Shown: positions 1-9,402, numbered from the stretch's first letter. The stretch is 51,532 bases of DNA from Acidimicrobiaceae bacterium (GCA_016845585.1 JAERSO010000007.1:1-51532), one strand, 5' to 3'. Program-made: numbers and translations. The notes: generated from the letters alone by a model not told the origin.

Positions 1-416
<416 letters not shown>

Positions 417-509
417 TACACATTTTCATCCGAATATGGATGTTCGTGCTCGCTATGGAGTTTTCAAGAGGTCAGTTCTCTGTCCCCTCCCGCAGCAATG
501 CCGGAGGGA

Positions 510-527
510 CTGCGGCTCAGGCCGCAG
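510..527 (+). other. Spacer hairpin between 23S and 5S rRNA
   Basis: In the 23S-5S spacer, CTGCGGC and GCCGCAG pair around a short loop just before the 5S gene. This is a probable precursor-processing stem for RNase cleavage. No tRNA is visible in the spacer (417-538). Confidence 0.45.
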
Positions 528-538
528 CGACAACACAG

Positions 539-655
<117 letters not shown>

Positions 656-663
656 TTTCTCAC

Positions 664-699
664 ACTCAGGCCCCGCTTCGGCGGGGTCTGAGTACGTTT
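664..699 (+). terminator. Rho-independent terminator of the rRNA operon
   Basis: ACTCAGGCCCCGC and GCGGGGTCTGAGT form a 13-bp stem (one G-U pair) closed by a TTCG tetraloop and followed by ACGTTTT. The stability and U-rich tail fit termination of the highly expressed rRNA transcript. Confidence 0.93.
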
Positions 700-754
700 T
701 GGGCCCACACACTGAGCCTCGGGCCTCGGCAACCGGCCCCGTGACGGCCGGCGA

Positions 755-760
755 TAGGAT
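755..760 (+). promoter_or_regulatory. -10 element TAGGAT, leaderless start of TPR gene
   Basis: TAGGAT ends 8 nt before the ATG at 769, which places the predicted transcription start at or next to the start codon. No Shine-Dalgarno sequence is present. Confidence 0.6.
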
Positions 761-768
761 TGGCAGCC

Positions 769-1851
769 ATGTCCAACGAACCTCGTCCCCAGCGCGGCGG
801 AAAAGGTGGTCCGCCCCGCGGTGCCAAGGGCGGCCCTCGTCGAAGTGACGGCGACCGCGACAACCGGCGCCCAGGCGACCGTCAGAACCGCCGACCGAAC
901 GATCGTGACGATCGTCGTGACGACCGCGGCAGTCGCAAACCAGGGGAGCGGCCTCCGGACCGCGACCTCGCCGGCCCCACGAGCTGGGGCCGTCTTGCCC
1001 GTCGAGGCGCGGGAAACATGAACTATGAGGAGCCGACGAACGACGATCGGCCCCGCAAGCCGCGTCCGGAACGGCGCCCACCTGATGAATCCGATCGCCG
1101 GATCCCGCCGCCACCCGATCGCAACCTGCCGACGGCGGATGATCTCGAGCGCACCGCGGCGTCGGCTGTCTCGCGTGGGCGAGGGTCCGGTGGCCATGAA
1201 CGCAAGCCGCTCCCAGGCCGCCCCGCAAACGTGGTCGAGCCCGCGGTCGCATTGCGCCGACTCGTGGGCGAACCGCGCTGCAACACACTGAATCGGCGCC
1301 TCCGTGATGCCGGCAAGGCCTTCGAGGCGGAGCGGTTCAAGGATGCGATCATCGCGCTGCGTCCCGTCGTCAGAGAAGCGCCGGAGCTCCCGGAAGGTCG
1401 TGAGCTCATGGGACTGGCCCACTACCGAACCGGAAAGTGGAAGGACGCCGTCGAGCATCTCGAGGCCTTCCGCGAGCTCTCCGGCTCGACGGAGCAGCAT
1501 CCGGTCCTGGCCGACTGCCATCGCGCATTGAAGCACTGGAGTGACGTCGACGAGCTCTGGGCCGAGCTGGGGGAGTCGTCTCCGAGTGGTGATCTCGTGG
1601 TGGAAGGTCGAATCGTGACGGCCGGTGCCCGTGCCGATCGGGGCGACCTCGATGCGGCCATTCGCCTCCTCGAGCAGGGCTGGAAGCCGCCGAAGCGTCC
1701 CCAGCCGCATCATCTCCGCCGCGCCTACGCACTCGCCGATCTCTACGATCGTGCCGGCCGGGCGCCGCGAGCGCGTGAGCTGTTCGCCTGGGTTGCATCG
1801 CATGACAAGAACCTCGCCGATGTTCAGGCGCGCGTTCGCGCCCTCGGCTGA
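769..1851 (+). CDS. TPR-repeat protein with long basic disordered N-terminus
   Basis: 360 aa. Roughly residues 1-135 are low-complexity, rich in Arg, Asp, Pro and Gly (RRPGDRQNRRPNDRDDRRDD), and should be disordered and able to bind nucleic acid. From about residue 140 the protein is alpha-helical with tetratricopeptide-like pairs (for example AFEAERFKDAIIALRPVV and ALADLYDRAGRAPRARELF), a protein-interaction scaffold. ATG 769 is preferred over the in-frame TTG at 760 because a -10 element ends 8 nt upstream of 769. It directly follows the rRNA terminator. The function is unknown; a ribosome or RNA-related role is only a guess from the basic tail and the position. Confidence 0.8.
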   Translation: MSNEPRPQRGGKGGPPRGAKGGPRRSDGDRDNRRPGDRQNRRPNDRDDRRDDRGSRKPGERPPDRDLAGPTSWGRLARRGAGNMNYEEPTNDDRPRKPRPERRPPDESDRRIPPPPDRNLPTADDLERTAASAVSRGRGSGGHERKPLPGRPANVVEPAVALRRLVGEPRCNTLNRRLRDAGKAFEAERFKDAIIALRPVVREAPELPEGRELMGLAHYRTGKWKDAVEHLEAFRELSGSTEQHPVLADCHRALKHWSDVDELWAELGESSPSGDLVVEGRIVTAGARADRGDLDAAIRLLEQGWKPPKRPQPHHLRRAYALADLYDRAGRAPRARELFAWVASHDKNLADVQARVRALG

Positions 1852-1968
1852 CTGTCACACCCCAGTCCTAGGGTGATTCCCGCGGGCTCGGGCCCGTGCA
1901 CTTCCCCGACAACGAAACCCCTGCCGCGCTCGAGCCCGGGCGCGGCGTACTGTCGGGAGAACGACATC

Positions 1969-2304
1969 ATGAACATTGCCATCGTCCAGGGCGAACTCAC
2001 GAGCCCACCGCGTGAGCGCACGCTCTCATCGGGCGACACCCTGATCAGCTACGAGATCCGCTCGGTCGACGCCGAGTCCAAGCTCACGGTCCCAGTCTCG
2101 TGGGTCTCGCCGAGCCGTCCACCTGCCGTCGACATCGGTGACGAGGTCGTCGCGATCGGTGTCGTGCGGCGACGCTTCTTCCGTGCAGGCGGCGCCACCC
2201 AGAGCCGCACGGAAATCGCAGCGTCCTTCGTCGCCCGCCCGGGATCCAAGCGGGTGTCTCAAGCCGTCGAGCGAGCGATCGAGTGGCTGTCGAAGGCGGC
2301 GTGA
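1969..2304 (+). CDS. Single-stranded DNA-binding protein (short, OB fold)
   Basis: 111 aa, with an SSB-like OB-fold layout: an N-terminal beta strand (NIAIVQGELTSPP), a central strand SKLTVPVSW and an IGDEVVAIGVVRRRFFR hairpin. It lacks the long acidic-tipped tail of housekeeping SSB, so it resembles the actinobacterial SsbB-like or accessory group. ATG 1969 has a possible GGGAGA Shine-Dalgarno sequence 8 nt upstream; the longer open frame upstream has no plausible signal. It is probably transcribed alone, with a candidate -10 TACTGT at 1948-1953. Its binding to ssDNA is inferred from the family. Confidence 0.75.
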   Translation: MNIAIVQGELTSPPRERTLSSGDTLISYEIRSVDAESKLTVPVSWVSPSRPPAVDIGDEVVAIGVVRRRFFRAGGATQSRTEIAASFVARPGSKRVSQAVERAIEWLSKAA

Positions 2305-2320
2305 TTCGCGCCGTCGATTG

Positions 2321-2377
2321 TCCGCGGCCTGTGCACATCTCGCCGGTGTCGCGGGGTTAGGGTGACCAGGCCGCGGA
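2321..2377 (+). promoter_or_regulatory. 11-bp inverted repeat upstream of korA
   Basis: TCCGCGGCCTG (2321-2331) and CAGGCCGCGGA (2367-2377) are exact inverted copies separated by 35 nt that include the -10-like TTAGGGT. This could be an operator pair or a 5' UTR stem. The gene's Shine-Dalgarno AAGGAG is downstream at about 2396-2401. Confidence 0.45.
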
Positions 2378-2410
2378 GATCACGACGATGCGGCAAGGAG
2401 ACACGAAACC

Positions 2411-4276
2411 GTGACCAATACCGCAGATCGCTCCGACGTCAGAGAGGTCGAGCGCATCATCATCCGTTTCGCCGGCGACTCGGGTGACGGCATGCAGTTG
2501 ACGGGTGACCGCTTCACCTCAGCGAGCGCCCTCTTCGGAAACGACCTGGCAACCCTGCCGGAGTTTCCCGCCGAGATTCGGGCACCAGCCGGCACACTCG
2601 CCGGCGTGTCGGCATTCCAGATCCACATCTCGGATCACGACATCACCACGCCGGGCGATGCCCCCAATGTGCTGGTGGCGATGAACCCGGCTGCGTTGAA
2701 GGCCGACCTTCCGAAGGTCGAGTCAGGCGGCACTGTGATCATCAACACCGACGCGTTCGAGGACCGCAACCTGGCCAAGGCCGGTTACGAGTCGAACCCG
2801 ATCGACGACAACACGCTTGACGGCTACACGGTGATCACGTCGCCGATGACGTCGCTCACCAAGGAAGTCTGCAAGGACATCGGGGTGAAGCCGCGTGACG
2901 CAGAACGCTCGAAGAACTTCTTCGCGCTCGGACTCGTGTCCTGGCTGTACAGCCGGCCCGAAGAGCCGACGATGCACTGGATCGAGGAGAAGTTCGGGGC
3001 GAACGAACTGGTGGTCGCCGCCAACAAGGCCGCCTACAAGGCCGGCCATGCCTTCGGTGAGACCGCCGAGCTGTCGGCCAACCGTCTCGCGGTGCGTCCG
3101 GCTGAGCTGCGGCCCGGCACCTACACGAACATCAATGGCAACACGGCGTTGTCCTGGGGCCTCGTCGCCGGTTCGCAGCTGTCGGGTCTGCCCATGTTCC
3201 TCGGTTCCTACCCGATCACCCCGGCATCCGACATTCTCCATGAGCTCGCCAAGCACAAGAACTTCGGCATCCGCACGTTCCAGGCCGAGGACGAGATCGC
3301 GGCGGTGGGTTCCGCACTCGGTGCCGCCTATGGCGGCCACATCGGTGTCACCACGACCAGCGGCCCCGGCATCGCATTGAAGGGCGAGACCCTCGGCCTG
3401 GCCGTGAGCCTCGAGCTCCCGCTCGTGGTGATCGACATCCAGCGTGGTGGTCCGTCCACCGGGCTGCCGACGAAGACCGAGGCGGCCGACCTCATGATGG
3501 CGATGTACGGCCGTCATGGCGAGGCACCGATGCCGATCGTGGCCCCGAGTTCGCCCTCCGACTGCTTCGACACGGCGATCGAGGCTGTGCGCCTGGCGAT
3601 TCGGTACCGCACGCCGGTGATGCTGCTGAGCGACGGCTATCTGGCCAACGGCACCGAGCCATGGTGCCTGCCGAGCGTGGATGACCTCGAGGCCATCCCC
3701 GTAGAGTTCGCGAGCGAGACGAATCACGTGAACGAAGACGGCGAGGACGTGTTCTGGCCGTTCGTGCGCAACGACGACATGGCAAGGCCGTGGGCCATCC
3801 CCGGCACCACCGGTCTGATGCACCGCATCGGCGGTATCGAGAAGGAGGACGGGTCCGGAAACATCAGCTACTCGCCGGAGAACCACGGCCACATGGTCGA
3901 ACTCCGCGAGGCGAGGATCCGCAAGATCTCCGAGTCGATTCCACCCCTGGAGATCTCCGGTGATCCCGATGCCGACATCCTCGTCGTCGGTTGGGGTTCC
4001 ACCTGGGGCTCCATCGCCGCGGCCACCGGCCGGCTCAATCGATCCGGCACTCCGGTCGCACAGATCCACTTGCGCCACATTCACCCGTTCGCACCGAACC
4101 TGGGGGAGATCCTGGCTCGGTACGAGCACGTTCTCGTCCCCGAGATGAACCTCGGCCAGCTCTCCCGCATCCTGCGGGCGGAGTTCCTGGTGGACACCAA
4201 GTCGATTACCAAAGTGACCGGCCAGCCCTTCACGGCAGCCGAGATGGTCAACAACATCACGGAGGCCGTCCGATGA
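2411..4276 (+). CDS. korA: 2-oxoacid:ferredoxin oxidoreductase, fused gamma-alpha subunit (KorA)
   Basis: 621 aa, the usual length of KorA. The N-terminal gamma domain (about 1-190) starts EVERIIIRFAGDSGDGMQL. The alpha (pyrimidine-binding) domain follows with GSYPITPASDILHELAKH and TTTSGPGIALKGE. With KorB it oxidatively decarboxylates 2-oxoglutarate (or another 2-oxoacid) with CoA and reduces ferredoxin, a cytosolic TCA-cycle step used by many aerobic actinobacteria. GTG start with a good AAGGAG Shine-Dalgarno. Its stop overlaps the korB start (ATGA), so the pair is translationally coupled. The choice of 2-oxoglutarate over pyruvate is by family resemblance. Confidence 0.93.
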   Translation: MTNTADRSDVREVERIIIRFAGDSGDGMQLTGDRFTSASALFGNDLATLPEFPAEIRAPAGTLAGVSAFQIHISDHDITTPGDAPNVLVAMNPAALKADLPKVESGGTVIINTDAFEDRNLAKAGYESNPIDDNTLDGYTVITSPMTSLTKEVCKDIGVKPRDAERSKNFFALGLVSWLYSRPEEPTMHWIEEKFGANELVVAANKAAYKAGHAFGETAELSANRLAVRPAELRPGTYTNINGNTALSWGLVAGSQLSGLPMFLGSYPITPASDILHELAKHKNFGIRTFQAEDEIAAVGSALGAAYGGHIGVTTTSGPGIALKGETLGLAVSLELPLVVIDIQRGGPSTGLPTKTEAADLMMAMYGRHGEAPMPIVAPSSPSDCFDTAIEAVRLAIRYRTPVMLLSDGYLANGTEPWCLPSVDDLEAIPVEFASETNHVNEDGEDVFWPFVRNDDMARPWAIPGTTGLMHRIGGIEKEDGSGNISYSPENHGHMVELREARIRKISESIPPLEISGDPDADILVVGWGSTWGSIAAATGRLNRSGTPVAQIHLRHIHPFAPNLGEILARYEHVLVPEMNLGQLSRILRAEFLVDTKSITKVTGQPFTAAEMVNNITEAVR

Positions 4277-5289
4277 CCACCACCGTCCCACTCACCACCA
4301 AGAAGGACTGGAGCAGCGACCAAGAGGTTCGCTGGTGTCCGGGATGTGGCGACTACTCGATCCTCACCGCGATCCAGTTGATGATGCCGGACCTCGGCAT
4401 TCGCCGTGAAGACACCGTCTTCGTGTCCGGGATCGGCTGCGCCGCTCGTTTCCCGTACTACATGAACACCTACGGGATGCACAGCATCCACGGCCGTTCA
4501 CCGGCGATCGCCACCGGCCTCGCTGTCGCTCGTCCCGACCTCGATGTGTTCGTCGTGGGCGGCGACGGCGACATGTTGTCGATTGGTGGCAACCACCTGA
4601 TCCATGCGTTGCGGCGCAACATCGACATGACGATCCTGTTGTTCAACAACCAGATCTATGGCTTGACGAAGGGTCAGTACTCGCCCACCAGTGAGCAGGG
4701 CAAGATCACGAAGTCCACCCCGATGGGCTCACTTGATCAGCCGTTCAACCCGATCTCGCTGGCACTCGGGGCTGAAGCGACCTTCGTGGCGCGCACCCAC
4801 GACATGGATCGTGCCCACATGCAGGAGATGTTCCGCCGTGCCCACGAGCACAAGGGCAGTGCCATCGTCGAGGTGTACCAGAATTGCAATGTCTTCAACG
4901 ACGGCGCGTTCAACGCGTTGACGAAGAAGGACGCACGCGACGCGATGCTGATCAATCTCGAGCATGGCAAGCCCGTCCGCTTCGGTGCCGACAACGAGCG
5001 CGGTGTCGTGATTGACAACGACGGCGCCAAGATCGTCGAGGTCGCCGACGTCGGCGAGGATGCCCTGTACGTCCATGATGAATCAGCCGACACGCCTGGT
5101 CAGGCATTCGCCCTGAGCCGTCTGGCGTCTGATCGCGAGTCGCCGACGCCCGTTGGCGTGTTCCGCTCGGTGCAGCGTTCCGAGTACGGCGAGGCCGTGA
5201 CGAGTCAGTTGGCCGCCGCCAACGACAAGAACGGTCCCGGCGATCTCAACGCCCTGCTGCACAGCCTTCCCACCTGGGAAGTCAGCTGA
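4273..5289 (+). CDS. korB: 2-oxoacid:ferredoxin oxidoreductase, beta subunit (KorB)
   Basis: 338 aa. Binds thiamine diphosphate and an Fe-S cluster. WCPGCGDYSIL (about 22-32) and GIGCAARFPYY carry cluster and active-site cysteines. GGDGDMLSIGGNH is the ThDP/Mg-binding signature, and FNNQIYGLTKGQYSPTS is typical of KorB. ATG 4273 overlaps the korA stop by 4 nt; the longer in-frame extension inside korA is rejected. It forms a heterodimer with KorA. The following HAD gene starts at or before its stop codon. No ferredoxin gene is nearby. Confidence 0.94.
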   Translation: MTTTVPLTTKKDWSSDQEVRWCPGCGDYSILTAIQLMMPDLGIRREDTVFVSGIGCAARFPYYMNTYGMHSIHGRSPAIATGLAVARPDLDVFVVGGDGDMLSIGGNHLIHALRRNIDMTILLFNNQIYGLTKGQYSPTSEQGKITKSTPMGSLDQPFNPISLALGAEATFVARTHDMDRAHMQEMFRRAHEHKGSAIVEVYQNCNVFNDGAFNALTKKDARDAMLINLEHGKPVRFGADNERGVVIDNDGAKIVEVADVGEDALYVHDESADTPGQAFALSRLASDRESPTPVGVFRSVQRSEYGEAVTSQLAAANDKNGPGDLNALLHSLPTWEVS

Positions 5290-6038
5290 CCGCCTGGGCT
5301 CTCGACCTCGACGGCGTCATCTGGCGCGGCACCGAGACGGTTCCCGGCAGCCCGGAGGCAGTGAGTCTGCTCCGAGACGCCGGCCATCCCGTCGCATTCG
5401 TCACCAACTCGGCATTCCGCACGCCGGCCCAGGTGGCCGAGAAGCTGGCGTCGCATGGCATCCCCGATGCCGAGGCCGAGGTGGTCACCGCGGCAATGGC
5501 AGCCGCCACCATGGTCGAGCCGGGGGAGCGGGTGCTCGCCATCGGGTCGGCGGGCCTGCTCGACGCGCTCGCCGAGCGCGGGGCCGAGGTCGTCACCGAT
5601 GGTCCCGCCACGGCCGTGGTCGTCGGCATCACGTTCGAGTTCGACTACGACGCCATGCGTCGGGCGATGGATGCCATCTCGGGAGGCGCCCGCTTCATCG
5701 CCACCAATCTCGACCCCACCTATCCGGTGGCCGAAGGACTCCTGCCGGGCAATGGCGCGCTCGTCGCTGCCGTCGCCACTGCGGGGCAGGTCGATCCCGA
5801 GGTCGCCGGCAAGCCCTACGCGCCGATCGCCGCGCTCACCCGGTCGCTGATCGGCGAGCACGGGATCATGATCGGCGACCGCCCCGACACCGACGGCGAT
5901 TTCGCCGGCGAGATGGGATATGAGTTCGGCCTCGTCTTCAGTGGGGTCACGCAGCCATCCGATCTTCCGGTCACCCCTGCGCCGTCGGTCACCGGCGACG
6001 ACCTTCTCGCGCTCGTCCGGTCGAGCCTCGGCGGGTAA
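5286..6038 (+). CDS. HAD-superfamily phosphatase (NagD-like, class IIA), CTG start
   Basis: About 250 aa. All four HAD motifs are visible: motif I WALDLDGVIWRG (nucleophile Asp), motif II VTNSAF, motif III Lys in GKPYAPI and motif IV IGDRPDTDGDFA. The cap insertion between motifs II and III matches the NagD / 4-nitrophenylphosphatase group. Cytosolic phosphatase of unknown substrate. Motif I lies upstream of the first ATG/GTG/TTG (GTG 5361), which would remove the nucleophile. The best start is CTG 5286, 5 nt after GGGAA and overlapping the korB stop; CTG 5274 is also possible. This suggests coupled translation from korB. Confidence 0.85.
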   Translation: MTAWALDLDGVIWRGTETVPGSPEAVSLLRDAGHPVAFVTNSAFRTPAQVAEKLASHGIPDAEAEVVTAAMAAATMVEPGERVLAIGSAGLLDALAERGAEVVTDGPATAVVVGITFEFDYDAMRRAMDAISGGARFIATNLDPTYPVAEGLLPGNGALVAAVATAGQVDPEVAGKPYAPIAALTRSLIGEHGIMIGDRPDTDGDFAGEMGYEFGLVFSGVTQPSDLPVTPAPSVTGDDLLALVRSSLGG

Positions 6039-6046
6039 GCAGGATC

Positions 6047-6856
6047 GTGGCTGCGCGCCGTCGCCTCGACGCCGAGCTGGTGCGTCGCGACCTGGCACCC
6101 AGCCGGGCTCGGGCCCGCGAGTTGATCGAGTCGGGACGGGTCACGGTCGGCGGCGCTCCCGCGGCGAAGCCGGCGCGCCTGGTCGACCCGGGCGAGGCTG
6201 TGGTCGTCCTCGGCGATGGCCCCCGGTTCGTGAGTCGGGCTGGCGAGAAGCTCGACGCTGCGCTCGATCGATTCGGGGTCGACCCGAGCGGACGTCGGGT
6301 GATCGATGTCGGGTCATCGACGGGTGGCTTCACCGACTGTGTCCTGCAGCGCGGTGCCCGCGAGACCGTGGCCATCGACGTCGGCCGCAACCAACTCCAC
6401 GAGAAGCTCCGCGCTGATGCTCGTGTCTCGGTCCATGAGCAGACCAATGTCCGCCATACGAGCGCTGATGACGTGGGCGGCGTCGGCGATCTCGTGGTCG
6501 CCGATCTCTCGTTCATCTCTCTGCGCACGGTTGCCGAGCCGATCCTCGCCCTGGCTCGTCCTGGTGCGGATCTGGTGCTCCTCGTGAAGCCGCAGTTCGA
6601 GGCGGGCAAGGCCGAGGCCGACAAGGGCCGTGGCGTGATCCGCGACCCGGCGGTCTGGCTCACCACACTGATGTCGGCAAGTGGTGCGCTCGCGGCGGCC
6701 GGAGCGGCCATCATGGGGGCCATGGTCTCACCCATCACAGGAGGCGACGGCAACGTCGAGTTTCTCGTCCACGCCAAGGGCCACGCCGAGCCGACTGCCC
6801 GGGCCGACATCGAGGCCTGGCTCGAGGCTGCGGTCGTCGAGGCGGAGGGTCGCTGA
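6047..6856 (+). CDS. tlyA: TlyA-family rRNA 2'-O-methyltransferase
   Basis: 269 aa, the normal TlyA length. An N-terminal S4 RNA-binding domain (about 4-60: RLDAELVRRDLAPSRARARE) is followed by a Rossmann methyltransferase with the SAM motif VIDVGSSTGGFTD (about 85-97) and KPQFEAGK. Known members methylate ribose of 16S C1409 and 23S C1920 in mycobacteria and set capreomycin sensitivity. GTG start 8 nt after the HAD gene. Its stop overlaps the NAD kinase start (TGATG). The hemolysin name sometimes used is historical. Confidence 0.92.
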   Translation: MAARRRLDAELVRRDLAPSRARARELIESGRVTVGGAPAAKPARLVDPGEAVVVLGDGPRFVSRAGEKLDAALDRFGVDPSGRRVIDVGSSTGGFTDCVLQRGARETVAIDVGRNQLHEKLRADARVSVHEQTNVRHTSADDVGGVGDLVVADLSFISLRTVAEPILALARPGADLVLLVKPQFEAGKAEADKGRGVIRDPAVWLTTLMSASGALAAAGAAIMGAMVSPITGGDGNVEFLVHAKGHAEPTARADIEAWLEAAVVEAEGR

Positions 6857-7713
6857 TGGCGTCCATCGGTGTGATCGTCCATCTCGGCCGTGAATCAGCC
6901 GGCGATCATGCGCGTGAGCTCGCGGCGTGGTTGGCCGGCGAGGGCCACGAGGTGCGGATGCCGCAGGAGGACGCGGCATCGATCGGTGAGCATGGGCTCG
7001 CGGTCCCCACCGACCGCTTCGCGGCCGGTCTCGATCTGGTCGTGAGTCTCGGCGGCGATGGGTCCATGCTGCGGGCTCTGGAACTCGTCGGCGAGTCCGA
7101 AGTGCCGCTTCTCGGTGTCGACCACGGCCAGTTGGGCTATCTCACCGAGGTGAAACCCAGCGGTGCGCAGGATGCCGTCGAACGGTTCCTCGCCGGCGAC
7201 CACGAGATCGAAGCACGCATGCTGATCACCATGCGCCTCACGCCTGACGACGGAGGCCCGGTGACCGACCACCTGGTGCTGAACGAGGTCGTCGTCGAAC
7301 GCTCGTCGGAGGTCAACACCATCCGGCTCGCGGTGGACCTCGACGGCGAGTTCTTCACGACGTACGCCGTTGACGGCATGATCGTCGCCACCCCGACCGG
7401 CTCCACGGCATACGCATTCTCGGCCCGCGGCCCGATCGTCGACCCCGCCCATCGATCGCTGCTGTTGACGCCCGTTTCGCCGCACATGCTGTTCGATCGG
7501 TCGATGGTTCTGTCCCCGGATGCGGCCGTCCGGCTGCGTGTCGACGGTCATCGTCCGGCCACAGTGTCAGTGGACGGTCGTAGGATCGCCACCGTGGGCG
7601 ACGGCGCCTCGATCGAGTGCACCGCCGCCTCGTGCTCGGCCCGGTTCGTCACCCTCGGGTCCCGCCCGTTCCACCGAGTACTCAAGGCCAAATTCGGACT
7701 CAATGACCGCTGA
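6856..7713 (+). CDS. nadK: NAD kinase
   Basis: 285 aa. Phosphorylates NAD to NADP with ATP or polyphosphate in the cytosol. The diagnostic GGDG motif is in SLGGDGSMLRAL (about 64-74), followed by LLGVDHGQLGYLTEV, the NE motif in LVLNEVVVERSS and the GSTAYAFSARGPIV block. ATG 6856 overlaps the tlyA stop by one base. The order tlyA-nadK-recN is conserved in actinobacteria, which supports both calls. Confidence 0.96.
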   Translation: MASIGVIVHLGRESAGDHARELAAWLAGEGHEVRMPQEDAASIGEHGLAVPTDRFAAGLDLVVSLGGDGSMLRALELVGESEVPLLGVDHGQLGYLTEVKPSGAQDAVERFLAGDHEIEARMLITMRLTPDDGGPVTDHLVLNEVVVERSSEVNTIRLAVDLDGEFFTTYAVDGMIVATPTGSTAYAFSARGPIVDPAHRSLLLTPVSPHMLFDRSMVLSPDAAVRLRVDGHRPATVSVDGRRIATVGDGASIECTAASCSARFVTLGSRPFHRVLKAKFGLNDR

Positions 7714-7737
7714 TGCAATCCCTGCTGATGGAAACCC

Positions 7738-9390
7738 ATGCTGACTGAACTACTCGTCCGCGACCTGGGCGTGATCGATGAACTCTCCCTCGTGCTGGGC
7801 GAGGGAATGACGGTGGTGACCGGTGAGACCGGTGCCGGCAAGACGCTCGTGGTCGGCGCCATCGACCTGCTCACCGGGGGACGAGCCGATGCGTCACTGG
7901 TTCGTCCCGGTGCTTCCGAGGCCGAGATCCAGGGACGCTTCGTCACCGACGACGAGGAGCTGATTGTGCGCCGGGTCATTCCGCGCGACGGTCGCAGCCG
8001 GGTCTACATCAACGGCCATCTCGCCACCGTGTCGGCGCTGACCGACCACGGCGTCGACCTCATCGACCTTCACGGCCAGCATGCCCATCAATCACTGTTG
8101 AAGCCCGCGGTGCAGCGAGCTGCGCTCGATCAGTTCGGCGGGGTCGAGACCGGCCCGTTGTCGACCCTGCTCGACGAGCTGCGAACCGTCGATGCCGACC
8201 TCGCAGAGCTCGGAGGCGACGAGCGGGCTCGAGCACGGGAGATCGATCTCCTGCGGCATCAGCTCGCCGAGATCGACGAGGCCGGCATCGAAGACGGCGA
8301 CGAGGGTGCCCGCCTCGATGAGGAGGAGAGCCTCCTGGCCGACGCCAGTGCTCATCGCGAGGCCTCGGCCACCGCAGTGGCGGCGCTCGACGGTGACGGT
8401 CCGGCCGCCGGCGCAGTTGCGCAGGCCTTGCAGGTTCTCGACGGCCGGACCCCCTTCTCCGACCTGGTGAGTCGACTACGCGGGGTGGAGGCCGAACTCG
8501 CCGACATCGCTGCTGACGCACGGTCACGCGCGGAGCAGATCGACGATGATCCCGAACGCCTGGATCTCTTGCGCAGCCGCCGGGCGATGCTGAGAGAGCT
8601 CCGCCGCAAGTACGGCGAGACGCTGGATGAGGTCGTCGCCTTCGGGGCCGAGTCGAGCGAACGCCTTGCCGAGTTGAGCTCCTTCGAGGAGCGGGCCACG
8701 GCGTTGGACGAACGCCGAGCGGCACTGCTGGCCGAGCTCACACGAGTGCGGGCCGAGGTCCTGGCCGCCCGTACGAAGGCAGCACCGGAATTCGCCGCCG
8801 CGGTCGAGTCGAATCTCGAGGGGCTGGCCATGTCCGGCGCTCGGCTCGATGTCACGGTTGGCGGAGAGGCCGGTGATGACATCGCCATCCGCCTCGCCGC
8901 GAACGCCGGCCACGAGCCACAGCCGCTGTCGAGGGTGGCCTCAGGCGGCGAGCTCGCTCGCACCATGCTGGCCCTGCGGTTGGTGCTCACATCGGGCCCC
9001 CCGACGCTCGTGTTCGACGAGGTGGATGCCGGCATCGGTGGCGAAGTGGCCCACACTGTGGGCGCCAACCTCGCGGCGCTGGCCGCCGAACACCAGGTTC
9101 TGGTCGTCACCCACCTGGCACAGGTGGCGGCCTGCGCCGATCATCATGTCGCCGTCTCGAAACGCGACGTGGATGGGGTCACGGTGAGTGCTGCACATCT
9201 CCTGGACAGTGAGGCACGAGTGGTTGAGCTCTCTCGCATGCTGTCCGGGTCGCCCGACAGCAGCGCAGCTCGCGAACACGCGGAGGAGCTGATCGACTCC
9301 GCACGGCGACAGGCCGTCGCCCGTCGCCCGTCGCTGAAATCGCGTGCGAAACATGTCACCAAACGCGCGGTCACGCCCGGTGGTGGTTAG
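7738..9390 (+). CDS. recN: DNA repair protein RecN
   Basis: 550 aa SMC-like ATPase for double-strand-break repair. Walker A is GETGAGKT (29-36), a long coiled-coil region spans about 160-370, the ABC signature is SRVASGGELARTML and Walker B is TLVFDEVDAGIGG, followed by the His-loop VVTHLAQVAA. The first motif MLTELLVRDLGVIDEL is typical of RecN. It follows NAD kinase by 24 nt. Its TAG stop forms the first half of the -10 element of pyrG. Confidence 0.95.
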   Translation: MLTELLVRDLGVIDELSLVLGEGMTVVTGETGAGKTLVVGAIDLLTGGRADASLVRPGASEAEIQGRFVTDDEELIVRRVIPRDGRSRVYINGHLATVSALTDHGVDLIDLHGQHAHQSLLKPAVQRAALDQFGGVETGPLSTLLDELRTVDADLAELGGDERARAREIDLLRHQLAEIDEAGIEDGDEGARLDEEESLLADASAHREASATAVAALDGDGPAAGAVAQALQVLDGRTPFSDLVSRLRGVEAELADIAADARSRAEQIDDDPERLDLLRSRRAMLRELRRKYGETLDEVVAFGAESSERLAELSSFEERATALDERRAALLAELTRVRAEVLAARTKAAPEFAAAVESNLEGLAMSGARLDVTVGGEAGDDIAIRLAANAGHEPQPLSRVASGGELARTMLALRLVLTSGPPTLVFDEVDAGIGGEVAHTVGANLAALAAEHQVLVVTHLAQVAACADHHVAVSKRDVDGVTVSAAHLLDSEARVVELSRMLSGSPDSSAAREHAEELIDSARRQAVARRPSLKSRAKHVTKRAVTPGGG

Positions 9391-9393
9391 GGT
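9388..9393 (+). promoter_or_regulatory. -10 element TAGGGT of pyrG, built on the recN stop codon
   Basis: TAGGGT starts with the recN TAG stop and ends 9 nt before the pyrG ATG, so the predicted transcript would have a leader of only about 2 nt. Confidence 0.55.
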
Positions 9394-9402
9394 GAGATCC
9401 CG

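Noticed and set aside
417..538. tRNA in the 23S-5S spacer
   Set aside because: No cloverleaf or T-loop consensus is present; only a short processing-type hairpin.
760..768. TTG 760 as start of the TPR gene
   Set aside because: The TTG begins with the last base of the TAGGAT -10 hexamer (755-760); the spacing points to ATG 769.
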